DNA of 64,000 bases, taken from Psococerastis gibbosa (taxonomy: Eukaryota > Arthropoda > Insecta > Psocodea > Psocidae). Where the stretch lies: positions 3,286,001 to 3,350,000 of the forward strand of contig OZ020488.1 in the NCBI GenBank assembly GCA_963971405.1. The letters are read 5' to 3'. Below are positions 30,025-43,000 of the stretch, piece by piece. Numbering within the stretch: position 1 is the first letter of the stretch; every line of letters starts with the position of its first letter. The notes under the pieces were generated by a model. The model made no database searches and was not told the DNA's origin. It saw only the letters and a program-made list of their open reading frames with translations. The position numbers and the translations under genes were made by a program.

Positions 30025-30849
30025 TTAAAAAAACATTAAAACGGTTAATCAACAATTTAATGAATGTATCCAATTTTCCTCTTCAATCGCCTCACTAAGT
30101 CACCTATTAGGTAGTCTACTTGTGTCGACTTTACAGTCGCGTGAATCCACTGAAATCTTGAATTCGAAAATTTTGACCGTCACAAAGCTTTCCTTATACT
30201 AACGTATAAATAGGAAAACAATAATTAAAAAATCGGTGGGAAGGAACAACATAACGGTCAGCGTTTTGGGGGGCGGACCTTTCAACAGTCAAGCAGAGTT
30301 TAGGTGCACTCTTATAGAAAAATAAATAAATAAATAAAACAGCCCGAGGGCTTTTAGAGGACCTATCTTGTTCTGTTTGTGATTTTGTGGACAGGAACAT
30401 GCCCGACAGCCGCGTTTTTCCCTACCGGTAAACAAAAATTATAATACAATAGAAAAAAATCAAATCAAATATTTTGAAATACAGTATTATGATATATATT
30501 AACTGTATTCCAATTTTTGCAACAAGACAAGTATACATCAAATGATAAATAAATAAGTAAGTAATTACTTAGCTTAGGCCACAATATAAAAACAACTAAA
30601 CTATTTGGGATTTTGTCATTTGTGGTCAGTAACATGCCCGGCAGCAGCGTTCTCTCCTAACGTCCCGTCTCTCCTCTATAGAACTCTTGCTGGCTATGCC
30701 GCGCCAGTGCTCCAAATCTCTCACTGTGACTAGGCCTGATCAAAGCCAATTATATGAAGATGGCCCAGTTGATACAAACAAGAGATCTTTAGGCTATATA
30801 GAGTTGAGACATGCGAACCACTATATAGTAAACTAGCTGGAGGCACCAC

Positions 30850-31100
30850 ATGACGAACAAAAGAGTGCTAGTCTATTGTAGAAGAAAGACAGCTGCTACA
30901 CGAAAATCTGGTACACACCATCATTAAGGGGAGGAACGAACCAAAAGAAGAGAGCAGCCGAAGAAGGAATTCATAGATCAACTGAAGGAGGACACAGCAG
31001 CTCGAAGAGGAAGGCGCAGAAACGAGAGAGCTGGATGCTGATATGCAAGGAGTTGCTGACAACCAATCGTTGAGATTGTGACCTCAGAGGAAGAAAAGGA
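30850..31100 (+). pseudogene. Possible 3' end of a LINE ORF2
   Basis: The frame near 30925-31045 reads EFIDQLKEDTAARRGRR, like the C-terminal tail of some LINE ORF2 proteins (FLDQLKEDTG). Short and without RT motifs, so only tentative. Confidence 0.35.
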
Positions 31101-31321
31101 AAAATATTTCAATATTTAGCCTACTTATATGTCCCGGTCCAAGAATTCCTAAAAATGCATAATAACTAGTTAAGACACCCCCACCGGTTTGCATATTAAT
31201 TATGTCAGCCACCTCTGCAAGAATAAGGCAGTAGGCCTAATCGTGCAGACTGGACTTTCAAAAATATATATACTGTATATACAGTTACATACTATATACG
31301 CTAACCGAAATTAGAATATAT

Positions 31322-31412
31322 GGAAAAAACTGGGCTTGGCGCGATTCGAACTCACGATCTACGCCTAACCGGGGCGTCGTCTTAACCGCTGGACCACAGG
31401 CCCCGACAAGTC
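31322..31412 (-). repeat. tRNA-derived SINE head, family S2
   Basis: The minus strand reads gtggtccagcggttaaga (A box) and gagttcgaatcgcgcc (B box), then aagcccagtttt. Other copies: 34620-34720 (plus) and 54866-54955 (minus). It has a tRNA-like acceptor half but no matching 3' acceptor strand, and a shared tail after cagtttttt, so it is a SINE and not a tRNA gene. Confidence 0.65.
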
Positions 31413-31541
31413 CAGTAAATGCCAAATCCTCTACTTATGCTCTAATTGACATGATTCGTGTTGGCTAGACAGGTTAGCACAACTATCTAACCGAACAGGT
31501 CTGTGAACTTACTTAATTGCATAAAAGCAATGCTTTATTCA

Positions 31542-31714
31542 ATACATTTTAGTATTATATAGAATAATATATAACACTGACATTAAATTAACTTTGGTTG
31601 AAGAGGTAACCTCCTCGTTATAAACGATATTAGTTAGTTAGTTAGGAGGTTACCTCTTCAACCAAAGTTAATTTAATGTCAGTGTTATATATACCATATA
31701 ATACTAAAATGTAT
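31542..31714. mobile_element. Palindromic foldback element
   Basis: The arm atacattttagtattatat...cactgacattaaattaac...gaagaggtaacctcct is followed by a short centre (cgttataaacgatattagttag) and its reverse complement, ending at 31714. Arms are about 75 bp and almost perfect. One arm of a related copy is at 58205-58302. No coding. Confidence 0.8.
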
Positions 31715-32496
31715 AAAATAACTATGTACGCTTATAGGCCACCCTACTCTAATTATTTAATACACATAATAAATCCTAAACTCGATAGTTCAAAGTTTAC
31801 CTAAATATTTTTTTTTTTAACTTTATAAACTGCAAGGGGCTAAATTTCAAACTGTAGCCAAACTAAACGAATTATTATTAATTGCGTCTATAGCTTAGCC
31901 TAACTTATATTGCGCCGGTTTTCAAAATTAATATAATGTTAATAAAGTTATATTTCTACATGCTTCATAGCCTATAGCGTAGATTGTACCTCGGGGAATA
32001 CCATTAGCAATAACCTCCTATATTCTTTTTACAAATTAGCCTCTTTCACCAAATCCGACTACGTGCTGGTCAGTCCGTATATCTGTACCTGTACATATTG
32101 ATTACGTAAACTACAAGATTATACACGAACCTGGATCCAACAGTTATCCTCAATACACTTTCACTAACTGTGCCCCTCTCACGACCTTACTCTGCGTTAT
32201 AAACTATCCCTACCACATCGTTCCGAGCCTGCGAGTCGGAAGGGGTAGCTATTAAGACATAAGTTTTTTAGTAATTGATTTTATTTTTGTTTCACTAATG
32301 GTCCACCTTTTATTAAGTTCTAATCCCACGTTCTAAAGTTAAGAATCTGAACTATCTCCAGCACATTCTCGCTGCGCGTCGGCCGAGGGTGGTAGAAGTC
32401 TAGAATATAGGCTAACTTAGATTAATATGTAGGCCCTAATGTGTGCAATCAACAGACGCAGTCCACACCGAAAGCTCTTACACGATAGAGATCTCA

Positions 32497-32878
32497 GGCG
32501 CCCATTCCATTGACCGGCTAGGGCTATTTCCAAAACGGTGACGTGGTAGCAGACACTCAAGACTTAGGTAGCGTCTCCACCGACCTCGCATTGCAGATTG
32601 CAAGTGACATTGACGGAAATGTTTGTTTTTCTTTTTATAGAAATCTATTAAAATGTTTGTAATTAACTTATCCCATGAAGCCATTTTTTAATTTTAGTTT
32701 GTTTGTTTGTGATTTTATTGTATGATCATTGATCAATTTTAACTATGGCATAGAGGAAAATAAACATTTCCGTCAATTCTGCAATGCGAGGTCGGTGGAA
32801 ACGCCACCTAAGTCTTGAGTGTCTGCTACCACGTCACCGTTTTGGAAATAGCCCTAGCCGGTCAATGGAATGGGCACC
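32497..32878. mobile_element. 382-bp inverted-repeat element, family M1
   Basis: The ends ggcgcccattccattgaccg and cggtcaatggaatgggcacc are inverted copies, and pairing continues for about 140 bp (through gacgtggtagcagacac and acctcgcattgcag). TCA flanks both sides, fitting a 3-bp target duplication. A second copy lies at 49132-49515. No ORF, so it depends on a transposase elsewhere. Confidence 0.85.
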
Positions 32879-33380
32879 TCACGACCAAAACACAGTCAAA
32901 TTTCAATGCTATAGTCAGATAAGATAACAATTTAAAAAAAAAAAAATATATATATATATATATTATATAGACTATTTATGCTACCCACATGACACAGTCA
33001 TGTCTCTTTGTTTCATTCATGCAGACGTTTTTAGTTTTATTTAAGTATTTACAGTATGTTTCACTAACTTTATTTCTCCCCCAATCCTCTATATATAGCT
33101 GTAATAGACTTAGACACCACATCTCGCCACGGGGATGGATGGGGTATGCTAGCTACCGTTGTTAAATTCGTGGCCAAATTAGTTATACTTATTTTTATCA
33201 CTCTGTGAGGAACTGCTTCATCGCTGCTTTAGCTTCCACCCCTCTAAATACCTATAGCTTCCACTCCTCAACTATTATTAATTAATTAATAACCCCAACC
33301 ACGTTTGTGGGAATTTCATTTAAGACAAGCAAAAAATAACAATAAAGCAAATCAACGTCATAGAAATATAACAAAAATGT

Positions 33381-33451
33381 TGCATCGGCCGGGAATCGAA
33401 CCCGGGCCGCCCGCGTGGCAGGCGAGCATTCTACCACTGAACCACCGATGC
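33381..33451 (-). tRNA. tRNA-Gly (anticodon GCC)
   Basis: 71 bases on the minus strand. It begins GCATCGGTGGTTCAGTGG (A box TGGTTCAGTGG), has the anticodon loop CTGCCAC with GCC, and a B box GGTTCGATTCC, and ends CCGATGC plus a discriminator A. Acceptor stem pairs GCATCGG with CCGATGC. All arms fold, and no SINE body follows, so it looks like a true gene. Decodes GGC and GGU codons. Confidence 0.95.
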
Positions 33452-33802
33452 TTGGTTGTTAACGCCTCCGAGATGCAGAATTAAGTTCACCGCCGGTTCC
33501 CACACTGCGATTGGCTGAGTTGAGATTTCAAACGATAGAGCTGGAGTTTTGGCGCGAATCAGAATTTTCCGATGGCTACTTTGTTTTTTATTGAATTCTT
33601 CCTCAAATTGTATTTAATTTTGTGTTTTTTTTTTTACAGTTCGTTCAACATTTTTGTTACCTTAATTAATAAGGTGTTATTAATTATTGTTTCAAGTATT
33701 GAAAGTATAAGGATAGGCCTAACAGAGAAAGACTAACAACAAAATTTCTCCTTATGAAAAAAAGACATGTCCTACTCGTATTGGTATTTGCATAAGGCCC
33801 CC

Positions 33803-33930
33803 ATTCCACATACGTACAACGTCAATGAAAATTATGAAATTGATGGTGGCAGCAGAATTTTTAGTATGTAAAAATGTCTGCTGCCACCATCAATTTCATA
33901 ATTTTCATTGACGTTGTACGTATGTGGAAT
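33803..33930. repeat. Perfect 54-bp palindromic hairpin
   Basis: The 54-base arm 33803-33856 (starts attccacatacgtacaac, ends gtggcagcaga) is exactly the reverse complement of 33877-33930, with a 20-base loop between. No mismatches found on reading. If transcribed it would form a long perfect stem. Confidence 0.92.
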
Positions 33931-33957
33931 ACCCCCCTAATGACAACTTATCGTTCC

Positions 33958-34130
33958 AGCAGCCTGATCGAGGTGATTATAATATCGGGGTTAAATAAAT
34001 ACCCTAGGATTATAACTGTAAACAAACAAATTTTGAATAGCACTTTCCGTTTTAAAATTATCTTGTTTACATTTTTAACACCAGGGGATTAAATAAATAC
34101 CGGTATTAAAATCGCCTCGATCAGGCTGCA
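33958..34130. mobile_element. Inverted-repeat element, family M3
   Basis: The ends cagcctgatcgaggtgatt and aatcgcctcgatcaggctg are inverted copies, with inner gttaaataaataccc and an inner segment (tgtaaacaaacaaattttg) shared in form with 38350-38455, 40890-41000 and 47055-47150. No coding. Confidence 0.75.
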
Positions 34131-36985
34131 GGCACAAATGCAGGCTTAAATAAGGGACATATTCGGAGGGACGTTTTGGTAGGTAGCTAACTAACCCTCT
34201 CTCCCATATGGAAAATAAAGACATTTCCTTTTTTTTTCTTTTTGGTCTTACACTAGGTACAAATCTACTGAGATGAGTACATCAGTCCTCGCGCTTTGGT
34301 ATACCCCACAAGTCATACTTTACCTGATGAATATGTGTAGCCTATAGACATATTATTTCGCATCCATGTATTCAACAATTTTGGCCCAGGGGAACCCCCA
34401 AGCCCCCCTTTGCTGCAGTTTTATTACTAAGTGTCCGAAAATTATCCAGGTCTAAGCTATATTAGACCTATATATGCACATGTGAAAAGCTAACTACTTA
34501 GGGGTTATGTTTCACGTCATCTTAAATTATAGGTTCAGGAAAAGGCTGAAAAAGGTGCCTCCGATAATCTGTAGTCTTGTAGGTACCTATCCCATACATC
34601 TGACTTATTATTAATTATTAATAACGACGCCCCGTCTACTCGTAGATCGTGGGTTCGAATCCCGCCCAGTCCAGTTTTTTCTATATCCTCTAATTTCGAT
34701 TACCTATACATCAGACCGCTAAATCCTACAAATTTTTATTTTCCTGCTACTATACCTGCGTTTCCCCCTATCCCATAGAATGGTTAGTCTGTTTCTTCCC
34801 TGTAGGAATACGGAATATGCCGATAGGCATACAATACTTCCGGCATTTTCATTTATCTTATTCGAGGGCATGTAAAGCATGCGGTTCCTGCTGGCATTCC
34901 TAGTTGAGTGTAAGAGAGGGCTTCATAGCTCTAACTCCGTTAGATTGGCTTAGTAATGGAACAAAAGTCATTATTTATTTAATACAATACAAATATCAAA
35001 GTCCCTGACCTCCCAGAGCCGGATCGGCTGTGTCACAGACCTCGATAAGATTATGAGCAATAGCTACACTTAAAAAACCTGAAGGGAGGGGGGGGGGGCA
35101 CTTACACCATTGGCGTGATTTTCTTCCACACTAAATAATCCATCATGTAAACTAGCCTAGTGAAGAGTTTCTGTCGACAGATGGTGCATGCTTAGGGTTG
35201 CCAGATTTACAAAACAGAAAAACCAGACAGGGAGTCAATGAGCCATTCTATCTAGTGCAAATTTTTCTAGAGAAAGGTCATTGTATATAATCTTAAATTA
35301 AGTGAATTTTGAGGAACTTTCCATCATAGTAGGCAGTATCAGATTTTTAATTTTTTTTCGTTCTACCCCCAGAAAAAGAAAATTTGCACACTCAAGCGAG
35401 AAAAGAAAAAACCGGACAAAGCATTGTCAAACATTTATTTTTTCACCGGACAGAGGTACGAAAAACCGGACACCTGGCAACCCTACCGGCTTCCAAGCTG
35501 GTCAGAATTTGGATATGTGATTCCCTAGTGGAATTCTTCGACCTAGTTAATATTTTAACGATTATTTGGGTTTACCAACACTAGCTTCAATAATAAGGTT
35601 TAATAAAACACTGATTTATTGTTTGTTCATTAAAATCAAACCCCACGAAGCCAAGAGTATACATAATAGTCTCCATAACTTTGTAAAACATACTGTGACT
35701 CATTGTGAATAAATTATTTTGTAATGTTGTATGTTATATCATAAAAAATCCCTTTCGGCTCTGGCCGATCAGGAGTAGGGAGATTCCGCAGACCCTGCTT
35801 TTCCTCTACGCTGCCTAGGCTATGTATGGAACAACAAATAAAAAATACTTCATTATTTTCCCGACCACAACAAAAACACACAAAACACTCTTGTGTTCCA
35901 AATTTCGAACCACAATGCCGACTATGAACTTTTATTTATCAAAATATTTTCACTTTGATTGGATGCCATCTTAAAATGGTTGATTTGTAGTAAAAAGTGG
36001 TGATTATCATTATCATAGATAATAATACGGACTTTCAGTCAGATTTTAATTCATTCCTCTGCGACCAAATTAACTGAGATATGAATTATACAAGGTTTCA
36101 ATCGGCCGCCATCTTGTAACTAAATAGTGGATCTAGCTGGTTAACGAACTCGATCAAGACATTTGTATGATCAATTTTTGTGCCAAGTTTCATCAAAATC
36201 GGATAATATTTACGGTAGTTAGAGTGTTTCCTAAAATCGATATACATACATACATATATATATATATATAACATTTTGAACGGACGGTGGTTTTAGGTTC
36301 AGGGGGTCATGAAATGAAAAGTTTTGAAGAAATTTTTCGAAAGTCGAACATTGGTCGCCATCTCAATAGGTAGATGAATCTCCCCAAAACACACAACCGG
36401 TTTCGTCTCACGCCAGTGTCAAGTGTAAGTCAAGAGTAACTTAATTTTATCTACCTCCCCTACGTGTAGACCTACATAAAAAAATTATTAATTTTTATAC
36501 AATAATATATATATTTACAAGCATACTTGTACACAATTTTGGTTTCATTATACAAAGTAATAATGAACATTACAGGTACATATCTAGCTGGAGCCTGACC
36601 CGACCCAGCTTGCCATTTGAATCAAAAAAATCACCCGCAAAAAACATTTCTTGCATACACAAGAACACTCGTGGAATATTACTAAGACGAAACATAAGAA
36701 GATCACGTAACAGCAACAATACTCATTGTAGAGGTAACAATTCATAGCTCAAGTACGGATTTTGGGGCAAACTGTTATGTTCCTGTGTACCCACAACGTG
36801 TTTTTTTGTAATACACGTTGCACTCCAAGCAGGTCTTGGCGTATAAAATTCATTTCGGCGTACTATGCAATTTATAATATAGCATAGTAAAAAGTCTTCT
36901 AATGACTGGCTCTTCCATTTTCGGAGTTATCTCTCCAGAAATGGTTCTAATTCGACTCCCAGTAGGCAAATACTAGCGTATTTCA
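34130..36985. other. Intergenic stretch 3' of the NELF-C/D gene
   Basis: Holds SINE copies at 34620-34720 (S2) and 34862-34984 (S1), a G-run near 35090, an AT dinucleotide run near 36260, and part of the catcaaaatcgg repeat near 36190. No conserved coding frame seen. Confidence 0.5.
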
Positions 36986-37017
36986 TCAAACGGCCATGTA
37001 GTGGGCTTTACAATGCA
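36986..37017 (-). CDS. NELFCD: NELF-C/D exon 11 (32-nt last exon)
   Basis: Acceptor ATTACAG. Two bases complete Val, then HCKAHYMAV and TGA. The family ends in a short tail with HCK followed by a few residues, so the match in phase and motif supports this tiny exon despite a 1.97-kb intron. Confidence 0.82.
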
Positions 37018-40000
37018 CTGTAATACAGAAAAATATTAAAATTAAAAAAAAAAACCTCATGAGAACAGGATGCATGGTCTCAGACTGTTCTGTCGACGAC
37101 GACATGCTACTTCCTACCGATAATGCCAACAATGAATCATTAGAGCTGGAACTTGGGTTTAATATAATAAGCTATGTATAAGGGGCACAATTTTTCAGAA
37201 ATAACGGCAGCATCTCTATTATGCATTGAGTCGGGCCAGATAGTCAAAGAACGCGCCAAATCATTAATTAAAGTTTCACTTCCTATTGTGTGACCAATCT
37301 GACCATTGTAAAATTAGGGGTGCACTGCATAGGTTTGGTGAATGAAGATGAGTAATTGCTATTTTGGCGCGGTATCAACAATAAATAGTCTGGCTGAATA
37401 GAGTATCGAGAATATAATTCGCTCCTTGATTTGCCAACTGTTTTGATTGCAAAAAATATTTTTTTTTTTACATCATAAAATTGCTTTTTCACTCTCTTTT
37501 TTGCGTTCAATCGTCGTATCTGCAAGCCTGTAAAAAATTGATAATTTCTTGGCTGAAGTGTAGGAGATAATGAAATTAAAACCACAAGAAAAAACTTTGG
37601 AACGCCCTCCTGTTTTGCAGTTACTAGAACCATTGGCAAAACAAGAAGCGATATATAGAGTATAGAGCATAATCATTGTTGCCAAAGTTATGGCGTATTT
37701 GTTGAGCTCAAAATTGATAGTATTTTATTGTGCCACTTAGGCTAGATACCAGGCCTGGAGTTTTTGTTACGTTGTCACGGCTTTGTTTTCATGGCCTATG
37801 GCTATTGTCGTATTTAACCATAAGAGCAAATCGGAGCACCCCCAATACGCGTGTTTTGTACGAAGTAGATTTTCACAGGACACATCCACCGAGCAGAGTC
37901 GTCAAAAATATCCATTAAACTAGCAGAAAGGCGCCTCTACATTTTGATACATGACACGTGGCCTTTACTAACACCAATCGACCACAGTTGTTGAACTTCC
38001 TCCTCGGGACTAGCAATAGTTTTTTTTTCAAATCAAATTCAATAATAATAATTAGAATTAATTAATTATTATCAATTATTGGGGCCAATGCTCACAAAAA
38101 TTTCTTCTGTTTTTGATATTATTTACAGCTCTAAGATTGATATTCATGAGATATTAGATTATTACACTTGTAAGGCTTCTCACTCTCCGATTGTCCCTTA
38201 AGTTTAAATTGATTTAGAGCAAGCTCGTCAAATTATAATAAAAACGCCGAGTCACTAACAGTTCACATTCAAATAAATTCAGAGACAGGGTCTTTTTCAC
38301 CATAACCCCGTAATTTTCTCATTCTCTTACTAGTTTACTAGCTTACTAGTTTTAATCTTAACATGGGAATAAACATGTAAATAAGATAATTTTACAAAGG
38401 AAAGTGCTATTCAAAATTATTTTGAATGTATTTTTAACCTCAGGAATAGGTTAAGAGGATATATGCTACGTAGGAAATTGGCACCCCAAAATTAAATACT
38501 TTTCATTTTTTATTTCATTAACTCAGTAAGTTATTAAACATTTGGCTCGTTTAAATTGTCGAAAACTACTTCGTGCATCATATAATCGGGTATTTTTACT
38601 TTTCGGTTTTGTAGTTGTTCCAAAAATCCTACATTACGCGAAATTTTGGTCCCCTCTGGTTTTTATGACAGAACTAAGGTAGCCTACTAAACATTTAACA
38701 TTTCCTATTATATGATGCTTAAAGTAGTCTTCTACAACTTACATGAGCCAAATTTTTAATCAATTACTTTTTTAATTAATTAAAAAGTAAAAAGTCAATA
38801 AAAACAAAGAATTTTGGAGTGCTAATTTTCTATGTAGCATGTTCTCTTAATGCCAAACGGCATAGTAGGAAACGTTTGTCCGCTGGGACAGAAACAACTG
38901 GACGAATTCTACACTATCTAGGGAGGGGCTAACTAGTCCAGGACTTCAGTCAAAGTATCGTATAAGGAACATGTTCGGATATACTTACCAATAAATTCGG
39001 AGACAGGGTCGTTTTCGCCATCGCCGCGCATTGACCCCGTAATTTCCTCATTCTCCACCAGGGGCAGAAACAGCTGGACGAACTCTACAGTATAGGGCGG
39101 GGCTACTCCGTCCAGAACTTCAGTCACAAAGTATCGTATGAGAGACATGTCCGTATCTCCCTTGGCACAGCATTGCTTCACGTACTTGAGCACAGGGACC
39201 ACGCAGCCCCGACATAGCAGGTTAACCATACGGTCCAACAGCATTTTACGCATTTCCAGCTGAAATAAATCAAAAAATAAACATTGAAAAAAAAGAGCGT
39301 CAAAAATACTCTTAAAACCTATAGATACAAAAATGGCTTGTTCTATTACCAAAAACAAGACACCTGAAATTGGTTAAGTCACACTTACACTTTTTACATT
39401 GTCGCTTGTAGCCGGTGTAGGTTGACATCGAAGACGTCTTCTACCAGTTTACCAAAAATTCAAGAGAAAACAATACCAGAAATATCAGCAAATCAATGGG
39501 ATTAAGCCGATGAAAAATTGTGAATTTTTCGCCACATGGTGAATTTCAGTTGCTGAGAAGTACGGGTAGTCCCATAACAGAAAAATTGCTTAGCGTCGCA
39601 TATGCTTCTTACCAACTCGACTATGCCTAGCCATAAAATGTAACTAGTATAGCAAGGAAAACATACCTGAACCAAAATTTCTAATTCATCCTGCTTGGAT
39701 TCAAACAGTTGAATAAGTAGTGACAGAATCTGATTATGAAGCAGTGGGTGGCAAGTCACGACTTCATCTAGCAGCGCGAGATGTATAGGGGTGTGTTCAG
39801 TCGACAGTTTGAAGTAGCTGGGTTCTGTAACGGTGCATGTCACCCATCGGACTATACCAACTGCAACAACGGGGCACCTGCAGACCAAAGACAGAAATAT
39901 GAAGTAGTGGGCGGCAGGTAACGACTTCATCGAGCAGCGCTATTCAGTCTGAGGGTCTGCACAAGCTGTTCATGAACCTTCATTGTCAAGCACAGTGGCA

Positions 40001-43000
40001 CAACACTGGATTGCTAGACAAAGTTTCTTTCCTTCTAACGATAATTTCAGGTTCATCCTATCATTTTTATGACGTCCCGATGAAGAGCTACTTAGTTCTA
40101 GTTGCGTTGCGTGTCTATCGGGCACATAAGGAGTCAAATGGTGCAATTCTACGACTAGTGGACACCTGTCCCAGCAAGAGCATCTTGTTGAAATCTATTA
40201 TCCTATAGTAGATACAGTATTTACCAAGCAAACAACGTAACTAACAGTTAAACTTACTTGATACACTGATAAAGCGTCCCCAGCTCGGCAATCAGCTCCG
40301 TCGACCCCCTCGCTATATTACAAATCTCGTGGACCTTTTCAATGGCCTGCTGGGTCGTTTTCAGGTCGTCTTTGTTGATCTGCCGTCGTCCCGACGTCGA
40401 CTTCTTGGCCGGGACGTCGCAGACACTCGCAGCATAGGCTAGCAGGTACATGTACTTGGGTTTGTGTTCCGGGTTCAGTTTTACGCCTGGTTTGAATAAG
40501 GAGTCTGCCAGCAACTCTGAAATAAGAAAAATTTCAATATCAGAATCAGGAATGACATTAAACTAAGCGTCACCAGCGGCCCGATTATGGCGATTTTAGG
40601 CGGCAATTCCCCCGGCGAATTTGCTTCATTTGTGATTTGAGATTTTTTTGTTTGTTTTGTTTTAAGGAGACTATTATGTAGATATTTAACTTATCTATTA
40701 TAAATTAAGTTATAATGTATAATAAATATGGTAGAGACTTATTAATGATGTCTGCTACCATATTATAACTTAATTTATAATAGATAAGTTAAGTGTCTAC
40801 ATAATAGTCTTCTTAAAACAAAACAAACATAAAATCTCAAATCACAAATGAAGTAAAATCGCCGGTGGAATAGCTGCCTTAATACCGGGGTTAATATAAT
40901 ACCCTGGTACTAAAAATGTAAACAATATAATTTTACAATGGAAATTGCTATTCAAAATTGGTCTGTTTACATTTTTAACCCCAGGAGTAAGTTAATACCA
41001 AACGGCATAATAGGCCCACTGGTTGTAGTCGTTGTTACCATCAATTCCTGGCTAAGAGGTCGTAAACACTTAAAACCGAAGTTAGCAGTTGGTGGCACGA
41101 ACACCAATAATTAGATTCTACCCGGGGTTACCGCTAAAAACCTCCATTGCGTTGATCGTTTCATAAACTAAACATGACAAAAACAAATGACAACTTATCA
41201 CTGTTTAAAACTATTTAGGCCTGGTCTCACCAACACTTGGAGAGTGTCCGTAAGGGACACTATGGATTGGTAATTGACGGTGCCGTGATTGCCGTCTAGA
41301 GCTATAAAGGGGGATATACGCGATGGATTCTACCTTGTTGAAGGCTAGCAGCTTGCTTTTATGAGCAGGGTACGAAAAACACCACAGACGGTAGTAGGTA
41401 GCTTGGAAATTTTGTATGACACAATTTGGAACAGAGAATTCCTTACAAATACTTTCCAAGCGATGGGCGATAGTGGGACCGTGCCTTGAAAGTGACTACG
41501 TGTATAACTTACCAAGAAACTGTGGTGTTCTTATGTAGTCAATAGGTGGCGGGTCTTGGGCCGAGTAATTCCTAAATAATACTGTAATATCCGCCGGATT
41601 TAGATTATTTCTCGACAGCATGGAGCTGATGGCCTGGCACGTTTGCGGGAACTGCGTCGCTCCATTGAGAGCCATCGTGATTGGAGTCACGTCGTGATCA
41701 CTGAAATACATTACCAATGCTATGATGGATTTGGACTAAAAATCGGTAAACTGCTAAGGGCCCACCATCACTGGTAAAAGCACAGAAATCGAAATTTGAA
41801 TGCATTGGAATAGGCAAAAGTAGGAATAAACTAATCGTTTTACTTGCTCTGACGTCACAGGCTTTAAGTAGTCTAATTATCTTATTTACTCTGCGGAAGA
41901 AGGATCTTACCAGCACTAATTGTCTTAATTGATCCGCCCAAATGATTACACATGACACGTGCTCATTCAGCTACGCAGAAGTAGCACATTTGGAAGGCCT
42001 CGGTGGCTAAATGGACAGAGTGGTGGTTGCAAGCCTCACGATTACAGTAATGCTGTTTGGTTTTTAAAGATTAAAGCATAGAGCTGTTTATACTCTTCTT
42101 CCACAGAGCAAGTAAGACAATTATTGCTGGTAAGATCCTTCTTCCTCAGAGCTTGACTTACTTAACTTGACTTGACTTAAATAGGCACGATTAGCCCAGG
42201 GGGACTTTAGGCCTCAGAGCAAGTATGCCAATCAGTCGCTGTTTAAGACATGTGACGTCAGAGCAAGTGAAACAATTAGTTTATTCCTACTAGCAAAAAA
42301 TTGACGGTTTCCGTCAGACTCTGCTTTCCGTTTATTTTTAATTAGCTGTTTCCACAAGCTTCCAGAACAGTTACTGCGTGCAAACTTTCAAAATACCAAC
42401 TGCTATTGGCAGTGTTGAAATAAACGCAAAAACTTTCAAGAAGGTAAAAGTGTGTTTGCTGCCGATAGGACCAAGCTGTCTCTGGGGGTTACATTTGCCA
42501 CAACCGGAACTTGGTGGGAGACTTCCTAAATGTAGGGAAAAGTCTTGGGAGGCTCCCAGTTCATTTATTTGACGCTTAACTGTCTTATAATAATAATAAT
42601 AATAATAATTCGTGTATTTTTTTCTTATTCACAGCAACCGTGAGAGCTGGCGGCCAATTGCTTTTTGTGGGTCCTCCACCCTCTTCTATCTTTGGTTATT
42701 TTCAATGTCCCCATTTGCCCAAATTTCATTTTTGCCTTAAATATAAAATATAATAGTGACTTACTTTTGCTGGGCACATTTAATAATTTCCTGGGCTAAC
42801 CGGCGCATGTTAGATCCACCTTTCTGCTCTTGCGACAGCACCTGTAGTAAAACCTGGCTGTAGACGTATGTGTGCTGTCCGTGGCATACCATTTTCTATA
42901 AAAGAAAAGAAAAAAAACGAAATCAATGGAAAACCATGAAAGTAAATTAATTGAGATAAAAATATTATTTAAATGTTTACAGTGTGTTTGAAAAGTAAGC

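Noticed and set aside
31322..31412. Second tRNA gene (minus strand, tRNA-like boxes)
   Set aside because: The acceptor stem does not close, and the same head plus a non-tRNA tail recurs at 34.6 and 54.9 kb. It is a SINE head.
33640..33960. CRISPR-like repeat structure around 33.8-34.1 kb
   Set aside because: The repeats are inverted arms of palindromic elements with no regular direct repeats and spacers, and the DNA is of animal type.
41998..42068. tRNA-like start (ctcggtggctaaatggacag) near 42.0 kb
   Set aside because: It has an A-box-like stretch but no B box (GGTTCGANNCC) and no closing acceptor stem.
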